Notes under the pieces: generated by a model
The model's input: only the letters and a program-made list of their open reading frames with translations
Databases searched by the model: none
What the model was told of the DNA's origin: nothing
Assembly: GCA_045541115.1 (NCBI GenBank)
Contig: JAZQIM010000021.1
Location: forward strand, 1 to 64,000
DNA: 64,000 bases
DNA from: Aphodoplasma sp045541115
GTDB lineage: Bacteria > Bacillota > Clostridia > UBA1381 > UMGS1253
Reading direction: 5' to 3'
Shown here: in pieces, positions 44,219-53,064 of the stretch
Position numbering within the stretch: position 1 is the first letter of the stretch
How the letters are laid out: every line of letters starts with the position of its first letter
Translations under genes and position numbers: made by a program

Positions 44219-44229
44219 GCGATTTTGTG
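44212..44229 (+). repeat. Right outer direct repeat of the cassette
   Basis: CTTTTTTGCGATTTTGTG, matching the left copy at 41842-41860. Part of it overlaps the terminator T run, so some of the similarity could be chance. Confidence 0.5.
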
Positions 44230-44232
44230 TGC

Positions 44233-44261
44233 TTGACTCGCAGTAAAAAGTATATTATACT
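44233..44261 (+). promoter_or_regulatory. Promoter of the aldo/keto reductase gene
   Basis: TTGACT, 17-nt spacer, TATACT, directly outside the cassette repeat. Confidence 0.7.
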
Positions 44262-44297
44262 TTTAATAAATACATCGTAAATTGGGAGGCGGCGCAG

Positions 44298-45431
44298 ATG
44301 AAATACAGACGATTAAACAGAAGCGATATTGACGTATCCTTACTCGGACTCGGATGTATGCGATTTCCCAAAATAGAAGACACACAGAAAATAGATGAGC
44401 TAAAAGCACAAGAGATTATCGACTATGCATATACGCACGGTGTGAATTATTTTGACACGGCTTTTATATATCACGAGGGACTTTCGGAAGAGTTTATCGG
44501 CAAGGCACTTAAAAAGTATCCGAGAGATACATATATGATTGCAGATAAAATGCCCGGCTGGCTTTTAAATGATGCATCTGACGTAGAAAAGATTTTTAAT
44601 ACACAGCTAAAGCGATGCGACAGCGGTTATTTTGATTTTTATCTGTTGCATGGTGTAGACGATGAGCGCTTCGATGATAAGTATCGAAAGTATAAAGCAA
44701 TTGAGTTTTTGGAAGAAATGAGAAAACAAGGGAAAATACGTCATCTCGGATTTTCGTTTCACGATACGCCTGAAGTGCTTGAGCGCGTCGCCGATGCGCA
44801 TGACTGGGATTTTGCGCAGATACAGCTTAACTATCTTGATTGGGATTTGCAGCGGGCAAAAAAGCAATATGAAGTGCTTAAAAAAAGAAATATTCAGTGT
44901 ATTATTATGGAGCCTGTGCGCGGAGGCGCGCTTGCTGATCTTGGCGATGAGGCAAATGGTGTGCTTAAAAAAGCCGAGCCTGATAAAAGTATAGCTTCGT
45001 GGGCGATTCGGTTCGCCGCAGGTTTGGAAAACGTGCTTACGGTTCTATCGGGAATGTCAAACATGGAGCAGGTAAGAGATAATGTAGAAACGGTTAGCAA
45101 TCTTGAAGAGCTTGATGATGTAAAGAAAAGTACACTTTTTAATGCGCTTGAGATATACAGAAAAAAAGATATGGTAAAATGCACTCATTGTAATTACTGT
45201 ATGGATTGTCCTTTTGGAGTAAATATTCCTGAGGTTTTTGCGGTGTATAACAGATACCTTGAAACTTTAAACAGGGTTGAATTTTTATCATCATACGAAA
45301 AAATAGGAAAAGACCATGGCGCCGATATGTGCACAAAATGTAATCGATGTCTTCAGCTTTGTCCGCAAAAAATCGAGATTTCTGCAAAGCTTGAAAAGAT
45401 AAACGAGCTTGTAGCAAAATTTAAAAAATAG
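44298..45431 (+). CDS. Aldo/keto reductase with C-terminal 4Fe-4S domain
   Basis: A 377-aa protein. The AKR TIM barrel covers about 1-275, with LGLGCMRFPKI, the catalytic Asp in NYFDTAFIYHEG (about 54) and IRHLGFSFHDTPE. The usual catalytic Tyr is IYHEG-type and present. A ferredoxin-like tail has CTHCNYCMDCPFGVNIPEVF (about 295-313) and CTKCNRCLQLCPQKIEIS (about 346-363), each a partial or complete cluster motif. Such fused reductases are common in anaerobes; the substrate is unknown. GGGAGGCGG precedes the ATG. Confidence 0.9.
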   Translation: MKYRRLNRSDIDVSLLGLGCMRFPKIEDTQKIDELKAQEIIDYAYTHGVNYFDTAFIYHEGLSEEFIGKALKKYPRDTYMIADKMPGWLLNDASDVEKIFNTQLKRCDSGYFDFYLLHGVDDERFDDKYRKYKAIEFLEEMRKQGKIRHLGFSFHDTPEVLERVADAHDWDFAQIQLNYLDWDLQRAKKQYEVLKKRNIQCIIMEPVRGGALADLGDEANGVLKKAEPDKSIASWAIRFAAGLENVLTVLSGMSNMEQVRDNVETVSNLEELDDVKKSTLFNALEIYRKKDMVKCTHCNYCMDCPFGVNIPEVFAVYNRYLETLNRVEFLSSYEKIGKDHGADMCTKCNRCLQLCPQKIEISAKLEKINELVAKFKK

Positions 45432-45437
45432 CATAAT

Positions 45438-45464
45438 AAAAGTGCGGCAATAGCCGCACTTTTT
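45438..45464. terminator. Bidirectional terminator
   Basis: An 11-bp stem AAAAGTGCGGC / GCCGCACTTTT with loop AATA and T/A runs on both sides. It serves the aldo/keto reductase gene and deoC. Confidence 0.85.
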
Positions 45465-45467
45465 ATT

Positions 45468-46106
45468 TTATTTGCAAATTTCAATGCCCTGGCTTGCACC
45501 GATTCTGGTTGCGCCGGCATCTTTCATGGATAGGGCGTCTTGTTTTGTGCGTATGCCGCCAGATGCCTTTACTCCAATGTTTTCGCCGACGGTTTTTCGC
45601 ATAAGGGCGATATCGCTCGCCGTTGCGCCGCCGCTCGAAAAGCCTGTTGATGTTTTTACATACTTTGCACCTGCCTGCACAGACAGCTCGCATGCTTTAA
45701 CTTTTTGCTCATCGTCTAAAAGACACGTTTCAATTATTACTTTTACGAGTGCGCCGTCAGCTGCATCGACTACCGCCTTGATATCGTTTAGCACATATTC
45801 ATAGTTACCTTCTTTTAGTGCTCCGATTTGTATTACCATATCGATTTCATCGGCACCGTCTTCTACGGCTTTTTTCGTTTCAAAAGCTTTTGCTGCACTC
45901 GACATCGCGCCTAAAGGAAAGCCTACGACGCTGCACGTTTTTACATCACTGCCGCAAAGGTTTTTGTGCACAAGCGATGTATAGCATGAATTTGTACACA
46001 CGCTTGCAAAGCCATATTTTTTTGCTTCTTCGCAGTATTGTATAATCTGATTAGTTGTCGCGTCGGCGCGAAGGAGTGTGTGGTCGATAATACTGTTAAG
46101 ATTCAT
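45468..46106 (-). CDS. deoC: Deoxyribose-phosphate aldolase
   Basis: About 212 aa. It cleaves 2-deoxyribose 5-phosphate to glyceraldehyde 3-phosphate and acetaldehyde. Markers are IIDHTLLRADAT, VCTNSCYTSLV, EIDMVIQIGALKEG, LVKVIIETCLL with the Schiff-base-region Lys, KYVKTSTGFSSGGAT with the Schiff-base Lys, and GVKASGGIRT with the second active-site Lys. It is the last gene of the ribose operon, 26 nt after rbsB, linking imported pentose to central metabolism. ATG at 46106 is preferred to GTG at 46115. Confidence 0.95.
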   Translation of the reverse strand: MNLNSIIDHTLLRADATTNQIIQYCEEAKKYGFASVCTNSCYTSLVHKNLCGSDVKTCSVVGFPLGAMSSAAKAFETKKAVEDGADEIDMVIQIGALKEGNYEYVLNDIKAVVDAADGALVKVIIETCLLDDEQKVKACELSVQAGAKYVKTSTGFSSGGATASDIALMRKTVGENIGVKASGGIRTKQDALSMKDAGATRIGASQGIEICK

Positions 46107-46132
46107 TTGTATCACCCGTTTTTCGTAATATT

Positions 46133-47104
46133 TTATTCCTTTGTTTTTATGGTATTGACATTGTCTTTTGTCAAAAGAGTCGACTCAAGAATGACTTCTT
46201 TTTCAACGCTTTCTCCTTTTAGATACTTAATTGCTGTAAGAAGTGCGTTTTTCCCGAGAAAGAACGGCGGCTCGGCAATCGTCGCATCGAGCGAGCCGTT
46301 TTTCACTGCACTGATCGCATCGTCTATCGCGTCACAGCCGATTAAAGTAATTTCGTTTTCTCTTTTTGCCGCTTTTATCGCTTCGAGCGCACCGAGCGCC
46401 ATTTCATCGTTTGATGCATAAACGGCATCAATTTTCTTGTTTGCCTGCAAAATGTTTTCCATAACGCTCATAGCTTTTGCGCGGTCAAAATCGGCAGATT
46501 GTGTGGCGACCTTTTTTATATTTTTGTGTTTTGATATTACGTCATTAAAGCCTTTCGAGCGGTCCTGCGCCACATTTGTGCCCATGATGCCCTGTATTTC
46601 GACAATGTTTGCATCTTTGCCATCTAACATTTTTGCGATATATTCGCCTGCGATATTACCCGATTTAACGGCATCAAAGCCAAGGTGGGCAACAACTGTT
46701 CCGCCGTTTGCTCTTCTATCCATAGTTACGACGGGGATATTATTTTTGTTACATGCTTCAATTGCCGATACGATAGAGTCGGAATCCGCGGGGTCAATTA
46801 TAATGAGGTCGGGCTTTTGCGCGATAAGGTTTTCGACGTCTGTAATTTGTTTTGACGGGTCATTTTGCGCGTCTGTAACAGAGAGACGTACATTATTTTC
46901 CGATGCACCTTTTTCGACTCCGTTTTTTGCATCGACGAAGTAGGGGTTGTTAAGAGTGTTCATCGAAAGCCCGATTTTGTAGCGTTTTTGTGTTCCGTCG
47001 GAAGATGAGTTTTGGTTAGTGCCACAAGCTACTATTGATAATGTCATTATAACACATAATGAAATCAGAGCAAGCCTTTTAATAATTTTTTTTGATTCCT
47101 TCAT
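46133..47104 (-). CDS. rbsB: Ribose-type ABC transporter substrate-binding lipoprotein
   Basis: About 323 aa. The lipoprotein signal ends in TLSIVACG, lipidated Cys at about 26. The mature protein is a type I periplasmic-binding fold: IGLSMNTLNNPYFVDAKNGVEKGA, DLIIIDPADSDSIV, VVTMDRRANGG, IMGTNVAQDRSKGF and AVYASNDEMALGALEAIKAA. It captures ribose or a similar sugar outside the cell for RbsA/RbsC. The start at 47104 has GGAG nine nt upstream; GTG at 47110 is too close to it. Confidence 0.92.
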   Translation of the reverse strand: MKESKKIIKRLALISLCVIMTLSIVACGTNQNSSSDGTQKRYKIGLSMNTLNNPYFVDAKNGVEKGASENNVRLSVTDAQNDPSKQITDVENLIAQKPDLIIIDPADSDSIVSAIEACNKNNIPVVTMDRRANGGTVVAHLGFDAVKSGNIAGEYIAKMLDGKDANIVEIQGIMGTNVAQDRSKGFNDVISKHKNIKKVATQSADFDRAKAMSVMENILQANKKIDAVYASNDEMALGALEAIKAAKRENEITLIGCDAIDDAISAVKNGSLDATIAEPPFFLGKNALLTAIKYLKGESVEKEVILESTLLTKDNVNTIKTKE

Positions 47105-47131
47105 TTTCACATTCTCCTTTTTGTTTAGGAT

Positions 47132-48136
47132 TTATCCTTCTATTTTTGTTGAGATATTTTTAAATTTCCTGTCTATAAGAACTGCAATTAAAATTACCGC
47201 GCCCTTTACGATGTCAGATACGAATGGATTTACGTTCATTAAAACTAAAATGTTATCGAGCACACCCAAAATTACTGCGCCTACTACTGTGGGAAGAACA
47301 AAGCCCTGGCCACCTGAAAGGCTTGTGCCGCCAAGAATTACTGCGGCAATCGCATCAAGCTCAAAACCGCTTCCTGCGGTGGGCTGTGCCGCGCCCAGAC
47401 GCGCCGTTAATATAATGCCGCCAAGACCTGCAAGAAAGCCGTTTAAAGCATAGGCAAGCGTTTCTATTTTGTTTGTATTGATACCTGAAAGCCGCGATGC
47501 TTCCTTGTTTCCGCCAATTGCATATATTTGTCTGCCGAAGGTGGTGTATTGAAGCACAAAAAACGCAACTGCATATACAAAAATAAGCAGCCATATAGGA
47601 AAAGGTATGCCGAGAAGCGAGCCTTTTCCGATAAACATATATGAAGAGTCGCTTACGCGTATCGGAGCACCGTTAGTATAAACGAGCAAAAGTCCTGATA
47701 AAAGAGTCAGCGTTGCAAGAGTTACGATAAATGGTGGTAAAGAGCCTTTTGTAATAAAAAGGCCGTTAAATAATCCGCATGCCGTGCCAATAGCAAGCGC
47801 GCAGAGTATCGCGGCTACAATTGCCAAAGCAGGATTTGATGTGGCATTTGATACAAAGGTGAGTGTGCCTGCAGAAAGTGCGCCTGAAAGACCGAGAATA
47901 GAACCTACTGAAAGGTCGATTCCGCCCGTTAGGATTACAAATGTCATGCCACATGCAAGAATTGCAATAATTGAAACCTGCCTGATTACGTTAAAAATGT
48001 TTGTCAAAGAGAGAAAATCACTCGAAATTATCGATGCGAAGAGCAAAATAATTGTAAGAATTACAAAGCTTCTGTATTCATTCATCAGCTTATTTACGAA
48101 GTGTTTTATGCCTGTCTTTTTAATTTGATTATTCAT
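47132..48136 (-). CDS. rbsC: Ribose-type ABC transporter permease
   Basis: About 334 aa with 8-10 membrane helices. It has the RbsC hallmark MTFVILTGGIDLSVGSILGLSGALSAG, and LSGINTNKIETLAYALNGFLAGLGGIILTARLGAAQP, where the EAA-like loop meets the ATPase. It starts at 48136, where GGAGG lies upstream and the ATG overlaps the rbsA stop by 4 nt. A longer in-frame extension into rbsA is not credible. Confidence 0.93.
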   Translation of the reverse strand: MNNQIKKTGIKHFVNKLMNEYRSFVILTIILLFASIISSDFLSLTNIFNVIRQVSIIAILACGMTFVILTGGIDLSVGSILGLSGALSAGTLTFVSNATSNPALAIVAAILCALAIGTACGLFNGLFITKGSLPPFIVTLATLTLLSGLLLVYTNGAPIRVSDSSYMFIGKGSLLGIPFPIWLLIFVYAVAFFVLQYTTFGRQIYAIGGNKEASRLSGINTNKIETLAYALNGFLAGLGGIILTARLGAAQPTAGSGFELDAIAAVILGGTSLSGGQGFVLPTVVGAVILGVLDNILVLMNVNPFVSDIVKGAVILIAVLIDRKFKNISTKIEG

Positions 48137-49623
48137 TTTTCTACACCTCCTGCCGCATATGCAAGTATAAGTTCTTGCGATGCTTCTGATTTTGATACTT
48201 CTTTTACAATTTTTCCTTCCTTCATTACAAGAATTCTGTCGCATATACCGATTACTTCGGGCAGGTCGGATGAGATTACAATTATGCTTTTATCCTGCTT
48301 TGTAAGAAGGTCAATAATTTGATAGATTTCTGCCTTTGCACCGACGTCGACGCCACGTGTAGGCTCGTCTAAGATAAGAATGTCGGGGCTTGCTTGCAGA
48401 ACTTTTGCAAATACTACTTTTTGTTGATTTCCGCCGCTTAAATTTCCTACAATGTGCTCGGGTGTTGGCACCTTAATGGCGAGAGCTTTAATCATGTTTG
48501 ATATGCGTGTCTTTTCAAGCGAGGGGTTTATTATATTACTTTTTGAAATGCTTTTGAGTGATGACAATGATATGTTTTCTTTTACGCTTCGCATAAGAAC
48601 GAGTCCATCATTTTTTCTGTCATCAGGGACAAGGCCTATGCCGTCATTGATGCTTGTGTACGGATTTTTGCATCGAAGTTTTTTGCCGTTTTTATAGACG
48701 TTGCCGCTGCTTTTTGGAAGAGCGCCGTAAATTATTTTTGAAAGCTCAATGTTTCCCGCACCGAGAAGACCGCTTATGCCGAGAATCTCGCCTTTATGAA
48801 GCGTAAAGCTTACACCGTTAACGGCGGGGCCGTGTATATCTTTTGCCTCTAATACGACATCTGCTTTTTTGTAGTTTCTTTCGGGATAAAGTCTTTCTAT
48901 ATTCTGCCCGACCATGAGCGATACAAGCTCATCGTAATTTGTATTAGCAGTTTTAAGAGTTTTAATATATTTTCCGTCACGAAAAACTGTTATTGTGTCG
49001 CTAATATTAAATATTTCGTCCATTTTGTGCGAGATATATATAATTGAAATTCCTTGCTTTTTAAGAGAGTCGATTATTTTAAACAGTACGCCTGTTTCTT
49101 CGTCCGTAAGCGCCGCGGTAGGCTCGTCCATTATAATAATGCGCGAATTTACTGACAGGCATTTTGCAATTTCGACCATTTGCATATGTGCGACGGATAG
49201 TGATGATACGGTTTTGCGTGGGTCTATGTCAAGGCCGAGCTTGTTTAGGATTTGTTGCGCGTTTTTATATATCATACTCCAGTTTATAACAGAGCCTTTT
49301 GTGTATAGCCTTCCAAGAAAAATATTTTCAGCGATTGATAGATGCGGCACAAGATTAAACTCCTGATACATCATGGAAATGCCGACATCCTGAGCGTCTT
49401 TTGTTGACTCGAAAACATATTCTTTTCCGTCAACTAATATAGTTCCCGAGCTGTATTTTTGTGCGCCCGATATGATTTTCATAAGAGTCGACTTGCCGGC
49501 ACCGTTTTCGCCGCAAAGTGCATGCACCTCGCCCGGTGCAACTTCAAGGTGTACGTTATCGAGTGCCTTTACGCCGGGGAAGGTCTTCGTAATATTTTTA
49601 AGCTCTAAAATATAGTTGTTCAT
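48133..49623 (-). CDS. rbsA: Ribose-type ABC transporter ATP-binding protein
   Basis: A 496-aa tandem ATPase. The first domain has Walker A GENGAGKST (about 38-46), Q-loop MMYQEF, signature-like LSVAHMQMVEIAK and Walker B IIIMDEPTAALTDEE. The second domain has a degenerate Walker A (GLLGAGNIELSK) but a good signature LSGGNQQKVVFAK and Walker B ILILDEPTRGVDVGAK. This asymmetry is normal for sugar ABC ATPases of this family. It is coupled to rbsC by an ATGA overlap. Confidence 0.95.
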   Translation of the reverse strand: MNNYILELKNITKTFPGVKALDNVHLEVAPGEVHALCGENGAGKSTLMKIISGAQKYSSGTILVDGKEYVFESTKDAQDVGISMMYQEFNLVPHLSIAENIFLGRLYTKGSVINWSMIYKNAQQILNKLGLDIDPRKTVSSLSVAHMQMVEIAKCLSVNSRIIIMDEPTAALTDEETGVLFKIIDSLKKQGISIIYISHKMDEIFNISDTITVFRDGKYIKTLKTANTNYDELVSLMVGQNIERLYPERNYKKADVVLEAKDIHGPAVNGVSFTLHKGEILGISGLLGAGNIELSKIIYGALPKSSGNVYKNGKKLRCKNPYTSINDGIGLVPDDRKNDGLVLMRSVKENISLSSLKSISKSNIINPSLEKTRISNMIKALAIKVPTPEHIVGNLSGGNQQKVVFAKVLQASPDILILDEPTRGVDVGAKAEIYQIIDLLTKQDKSIIVISSDLPEVIGICDRILVMKEGKIVKEVSKSEASQELILAYAAGGVEK

Positions 49624-49668
49624 CTTATCATCCTCTTATTGTGAGAAATTATGCGACTTGTAATGCCT

Positions 49669-50064
49669 TTAATATGCACAGCCGCATACTAAAATTACGC
49701 TTGGATATGGCGTAAATTCGCCTGTTCTTATAATTGCTGCGGCATTTGCACTTCGCTCCTTTAGCTCTTTATGTTCAACATATTTTACGTCGATACCGTC
49801 AAGCGTTTTAAGTATGTGCTCATGCATCTTCGGACTTACGCTTTTAAGCTCGTTTGCAAGGATTGCTTCTTCGACACATACGTGCTTTAGCATTTCTTCA
49901 AGCACCTCGATATATCCAGGTTCACCGCTTTTCCATGCGAGGTCAATACGTTTTACGCCCTTTGGCACAGGAAGGCCTGCGTCGCATATTATAAGCGTAT
50001 CTTTGTGACCGAGACATGCAAGAGTATGCGCAATTTCGGGATTTAATATTCCGCCTTTTAACAT
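49669..50064 (-). CDS. rbsD: D-ribose pyranase
   Basis: About 131 aa. RbsD converts the pyranose form of ribose to the furanose used by ribokinase. Family features are GGILNPEIAHTLACLGHKDTLIICDAGLPVP (about 4-34, with the catalytic His in CLGHKD) and a C-terminal TGEFTPYPSVILVCGC. Its presence strongly supports ribose as a substrate of the operon. It starts at 50064 with AAAGGAGTG upstream and lies 45 nt before rbsA. Confidence 0.93.
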   Translation of the reverse strand: MLKGGILNPEIAHTLACLGHKDTLIICDAGLPVPKGVKRIDLAWKSGEPGYIEVLEEMLKHVCVEEAILANELKSVSPKMHEHILKTLDGIDVKYVEHKELKERSANAAAIIRTGEFTPYPSVILVCGCAY

Positions 50065-50083
50065 TTGTATCACTCCTTTATAA

Positions 50084-51004
50084 TCAGAGGTTATTTAAAA
50101 ATTCATCAATTTCACTTCTTGATGGCATTGCGTTTGCTGTGCCAAGACGCGTTACAGCAAGGTTTGAGACGACGTTTGCAAAACGAGCGGCATCAAAAAT
50201 ATTTTTCCCCTCACAAAGTGCTGCGAGCAGACCGCCGTTAAAGGCATCGCCCGCGCCTGTTGTGTCAAGAACATCTACATCGTAATTTTCTACAATCTCA
50301 AATTTATTATCACTTGCAACGAGAGCGCCTTTTTTGCCGAGCGTTATTATGACGCTTTTTACGCCTTTTTCAAAAAATACATTTGCGGCTTTTTTCGCAT
50401 CATCAATGCTTTTGATTTTTATGCCTGTAAGGATAGATGCTTCTACTTCGTTTGGTGTAAGGATGTCAATTTTATTGTAAATTTCATCGTCGATTTGCTG
50501 TACAGGCGCAGGATTTAAAATTACAAAAACACCGTTTTTGGCTGCTTCATCTATAACGCTTTTTACGGCATCTACATTTGTTTCAAGCTGTGTAAGAAGA
50601 AAATCACTTTTTGCTATGTGGGAAGAAATCCTTGATATATCCGCCTCATCAAACGTGTCGCAGGCGCCGAGTGTAACGACAATTTCGTTTTGACCGCTGT
50701 TTTCATCGACCATTATTATTGCGGCGCCTGTAGATGCTTTGTCAGTTTTAAATACGCAATCGCTATTCATATTTTCTTTTTGCATCATATTAGTTGCAAC
50801 ATCTGCAAAAAAGTCGCATCCGAGCTTTGTCGCCATAGTGACGTCGGCGCCTGCTCGTTTTGCAGCGATGCATTGATTAAATCCTTTTCCGCCGGGACCG
50901 AGCGCAAACAAAGAGCCTTTTACAGTTTCGCCCGGCTCGGGAAGGTGCGGTGTGCGCGCCATCAAATCAACGACGAAGCTGCCGAAAACAATTGCTTTTT
51001 TCAT
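50084..51004 (-). CDS. rbsK: Ribokinase
   Basis: A 306-aa PfkB-family kinase phosphorylating ribose to ribose 5-phosphate. Motifs are VFGSFVVDLMARTPHLPEPGE (about 5-25), LGPGGKGFNQCIAAKRAGADV (about 34-54), GAAIIMVDENSGQNEIVV, and the catalytic DTTGAGDAFNGGLLAAL (about 246-262, base Asp in GAGDAF). It is the first gene of rbsKDACB-deoC. No lacI-type rbsR regulator is adjacent. Confidence 0.94.
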   Translation of the reverse strand: MKKAIVFGSFVVDLMARTPHLPEPGETVKGSLFALGPGGKGFNQCIAAKRAGADVTMATKLGCDFFADVATNMMQKENMNSDCVFKTDKASTGAAIIMVDENSGQNEIVVTLGACDTFDEADISRISSHIAKSDFLLTQLETNVDAVKSVIDEAAKNGVFVILNPAPVQQIDDEIYNKIDILTPNEVEASILTGIKIKSIDDAKKAANVFFEKGVKSVIITLGKKGALVASDNKFEIVENYDVDVLDTTGAGDAFNGGLLAALCEGKNIFDAARFANVVSNLAVTRLGTANAMPSRSEIDEFLNNL

Positions 51005-51113
51005 TTATATATCTCCTTTACCATAATCTTTTGAAATTATCTTATGTCTATTATGCAAAATTTTTAAAAAAACTATACTGTATATGGGATAAAAAACGAG
51101 CCATTTAAAAATT

Positions 51114-52469
51114 TTATATCGATAAACTTTCAATAAGAGATGCAAGCTTTTTTGCCTGTGTATAAATAAAGTCCTTGTCGCTTCCTTCGAGCATTACTCG
51201 CACAACGGGTTCTGTGCCCGAAGGGCGTATAAGAACGCGTCCGTTTCTGCCGAGTTTTTCTTCGACCTCGTCTATTTCGCATAAGAGTTTTTCGTTTTTT
51301 AAAATCTTTTCTCTGTCAGCGCTTTTTACATTTGCATTTATAAGCACCTGCGGAAGAATTGTAACGATTTTTCGAAGCTCGCTAAGTGGCGTAGATGTGG
51401 TTTTCATAATTTTCAAAACAAGAAGTGCCGACAAAAGTCCGTCACCTGTTGAGTTATAGTCAAGGCAAATAATGTGACCTGATTCTTCGCCACCAAGCGA
51501 ATATGAGCCTTTAAGCATCTGCTCAAGCACATATCTGTCGCCGACATCGGTTTTTACTACATTTATTCCAAGTTTTTCTGCCGCAATAAAAAAGCCGAGA
51601 TTGCTCATTTTTGTAGCAACTATTGTATTTTTCGACAGTGCGCCTTTTTGTTTTAGATAATTTGCGATTATAAGCATTATCTCATCGCCTGTAAGCGATA
51701 CGCCGTTTTCATCGACAGCGAGCATCCTGTCGGCGTCGCCGTCAAAAGAAATTCCTATATCATATTTTTTTTCATTTCTGATTTTTTCTTCAAGTGTTTT
51801 AATGTGTGTAGAGCCGCAATTGTCGTTTATGTTTATTCCGTCAGGTGCGCAGTTTATGCAATCTACGTTTGCACCGAGCATGTTTAGTGCTTTTGGTGCA
51901 ACATATGAGTTTGAGCCATTAGCGCAGTCAAGTAAAATGTTCATATTCTCAAATGAGCAGTCGATAATATCGGACAGGTATTTAATATAATCATCGGCAC
52001 CGCCTGATGCTTTTTCTATGTGTCCGACACCGTCGTGGGTTGGAAGGGTTATATCGTCCTTTTTATAATTAAGGATAAAATCCTCAATTTTTTCTTCAAG
52101 CTCGTCACTTAATTTATGAGATTGTGAATCAAAAAATTTTATACCGTTATATTCAAATGAATTGTGCGAGGCAGAAATTACGACTCCTGCATCAGCGCCA
52201 TATTTTTTTATCAGGTAAGAAACTGCAGGTGTAGGCAAAACGCCAAGCGATACTACCTCAGCGCCCGTCTGGCAAATGCCTGCACAGAGTGCACATTCGA
52301 GCATATCGCCTGAAAGCCTTGTATCTTTGGCTACTAAAATTTTTGGCTTATGTGAAAGCTTATTTGTAAGAACGCTCGCCCCGGCAAAGCCGAGCATAAA
52401 TGATAAATTTGCGCTAAGATTTTTATTTGCAATTCCTCTTACGCCGTCTGTTCCAAAAAATTTTCCCAT
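51114..52469 (-). CDS. glmM: Phosphoglucosamine mutase
   Basis: About 451 aa. It converts glucosamine 6-phosphate to glucosamine 1-phosphate for UDP-GlcNAc, peptidoglycan and EPS precursors. It shows GKFFGTDGVRGIAN at the start, the phosphoserine loop VVISASHNSFEYNGIKFF (about 98-115), the metal loop GISFDGDADRMLAVDE (about 236-251), GGEESGHII (about 322), and RPSGTEPVVRVMLE near the C-terminus. The start at 52469 has AAAGGAGG upstream. It is followed, about 110 nt later, by the rbs operon. Confidence 0.95.
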   Translation of the reverse strand: MGKFFGTDGVRGIANKNLSANLSFMLGFAGASVLTNKLSHKPKILVAKDTRLSGDMLECALCAGICQTGAEVVSLGVLPTPAVSYLIKKYGADAGVVISASHNSFEYNGIKFFDSQSHKLSDELEEKIEDFILNYKKDDITLPTHDGVGHIEKASGGADDYIKYLSDIIDCSFENMNILLDCANGSNSYVAPKALNMLGANVDCINCAPDGININDNCGSTHIKTLEEKIRNEKKYDIGISFDGDADRMLAVDENGVSLTGDEIMLIIANYLKQKGALSKNTIVATKMSNLGFFIAAEKLGINVVKTDVGDRYVLEQMLKGSYSLGGEESGHIICLDYNSTGDGLLSALLVLKIMKTTSTPLSELRKIVTILPQVLINANVKSADREKILKNEKLLCEIDEVEEKLGRNGRVLIRPSGTEPVVRVMLEGSDKDFIYTQAKKLASLIESLSI

Positions 52470-52534
52470 AAAAAAGCCTCCTTTAAGCGTCATAACCTAT
52501 ATTTAATTATATCTGTTTTATGGTGTTATCATAC

Positions 52535-52563
52535 TGGACATATGCAAAAAAATTTGATACAAT
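52535..52563 (+). promoter_or_regulatory. Promoter of luxS-mtnN
   Basis: TGGACA, 17-nt spacer, TACAAT, about 30 nt before luxS. Confidence 0.55.
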
Positions 52564-52594
52564 ATAGATAAATAAAAATTAAGGAGAAAAATAA

Positions 52595-53047
52595 ATGGAA
52601 AAAATTGCGAGCTTTACGGTTAATCACGAAACGCTTGAGCCGGGACTTTATATTTCAAGAATAGACGGCGACATTACAACATATGATTTGCGTACGAGAA
52701 AGCCTAATACGGGCGACCTTATGGATCATAGCACTATGCATTCGTGCGAGCACATGTTTGCAACATATATAAGAAATTCATATATTAAAGATGATGTAAT
52801 ATATTTCGGACCGATGGGATGCCAGACGGGATTTTATCTTCTTGTACGAAATGCCGACAATAAGAAGGTGCTTGACGTATTAAAGACGGCGTGTAAAGAT
52901 GTTATCTGCCACGAAGGCGACGTTTTTGGAAACTCACCTGTTGAATGCGGAAATTATAAAACATTAAATCTTGAAAATGCAAAGAAGGAATGTGTGCGTT
53001 ATCTCGACATACTCGACAAAGTCGATTCGGATAATTTAAATTACTGA
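52595..53047 (+). CDS. luxS: S-ribosylhomocysteine lyase
   Basis: A 150-aa LuxS. It cleaves S-ribosylhomocysteine to homocysteine and the autoinducer-2 precursor. The metal-site residues are in STMHSCEHMFATYIRN (His-x3-His, about 48-63) and in the later CGNYKTLNLENAK (Cys site, about 123). GPMGCQTGFYLLV matches the family core. The start follows TTAAGGAG. It is co-transcribed with mtnN. Confidence 0.95.
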   Translation: MEKIASFTVNHETLEPGLYISRIDGDITTYDLRTRKPNTGDLMDHSTMHSCEHMFATYIRNSYIKDDVIYFGPMGCQTGFYLLVRNADNKKVLDVLKTACKDVICHEGDVFGNSPVECGNYKTLNLENAKKECVRYLDILDKVDSDNLNY

Positions 53048-53064
53048 TAGTGAGGGATAAAAAG

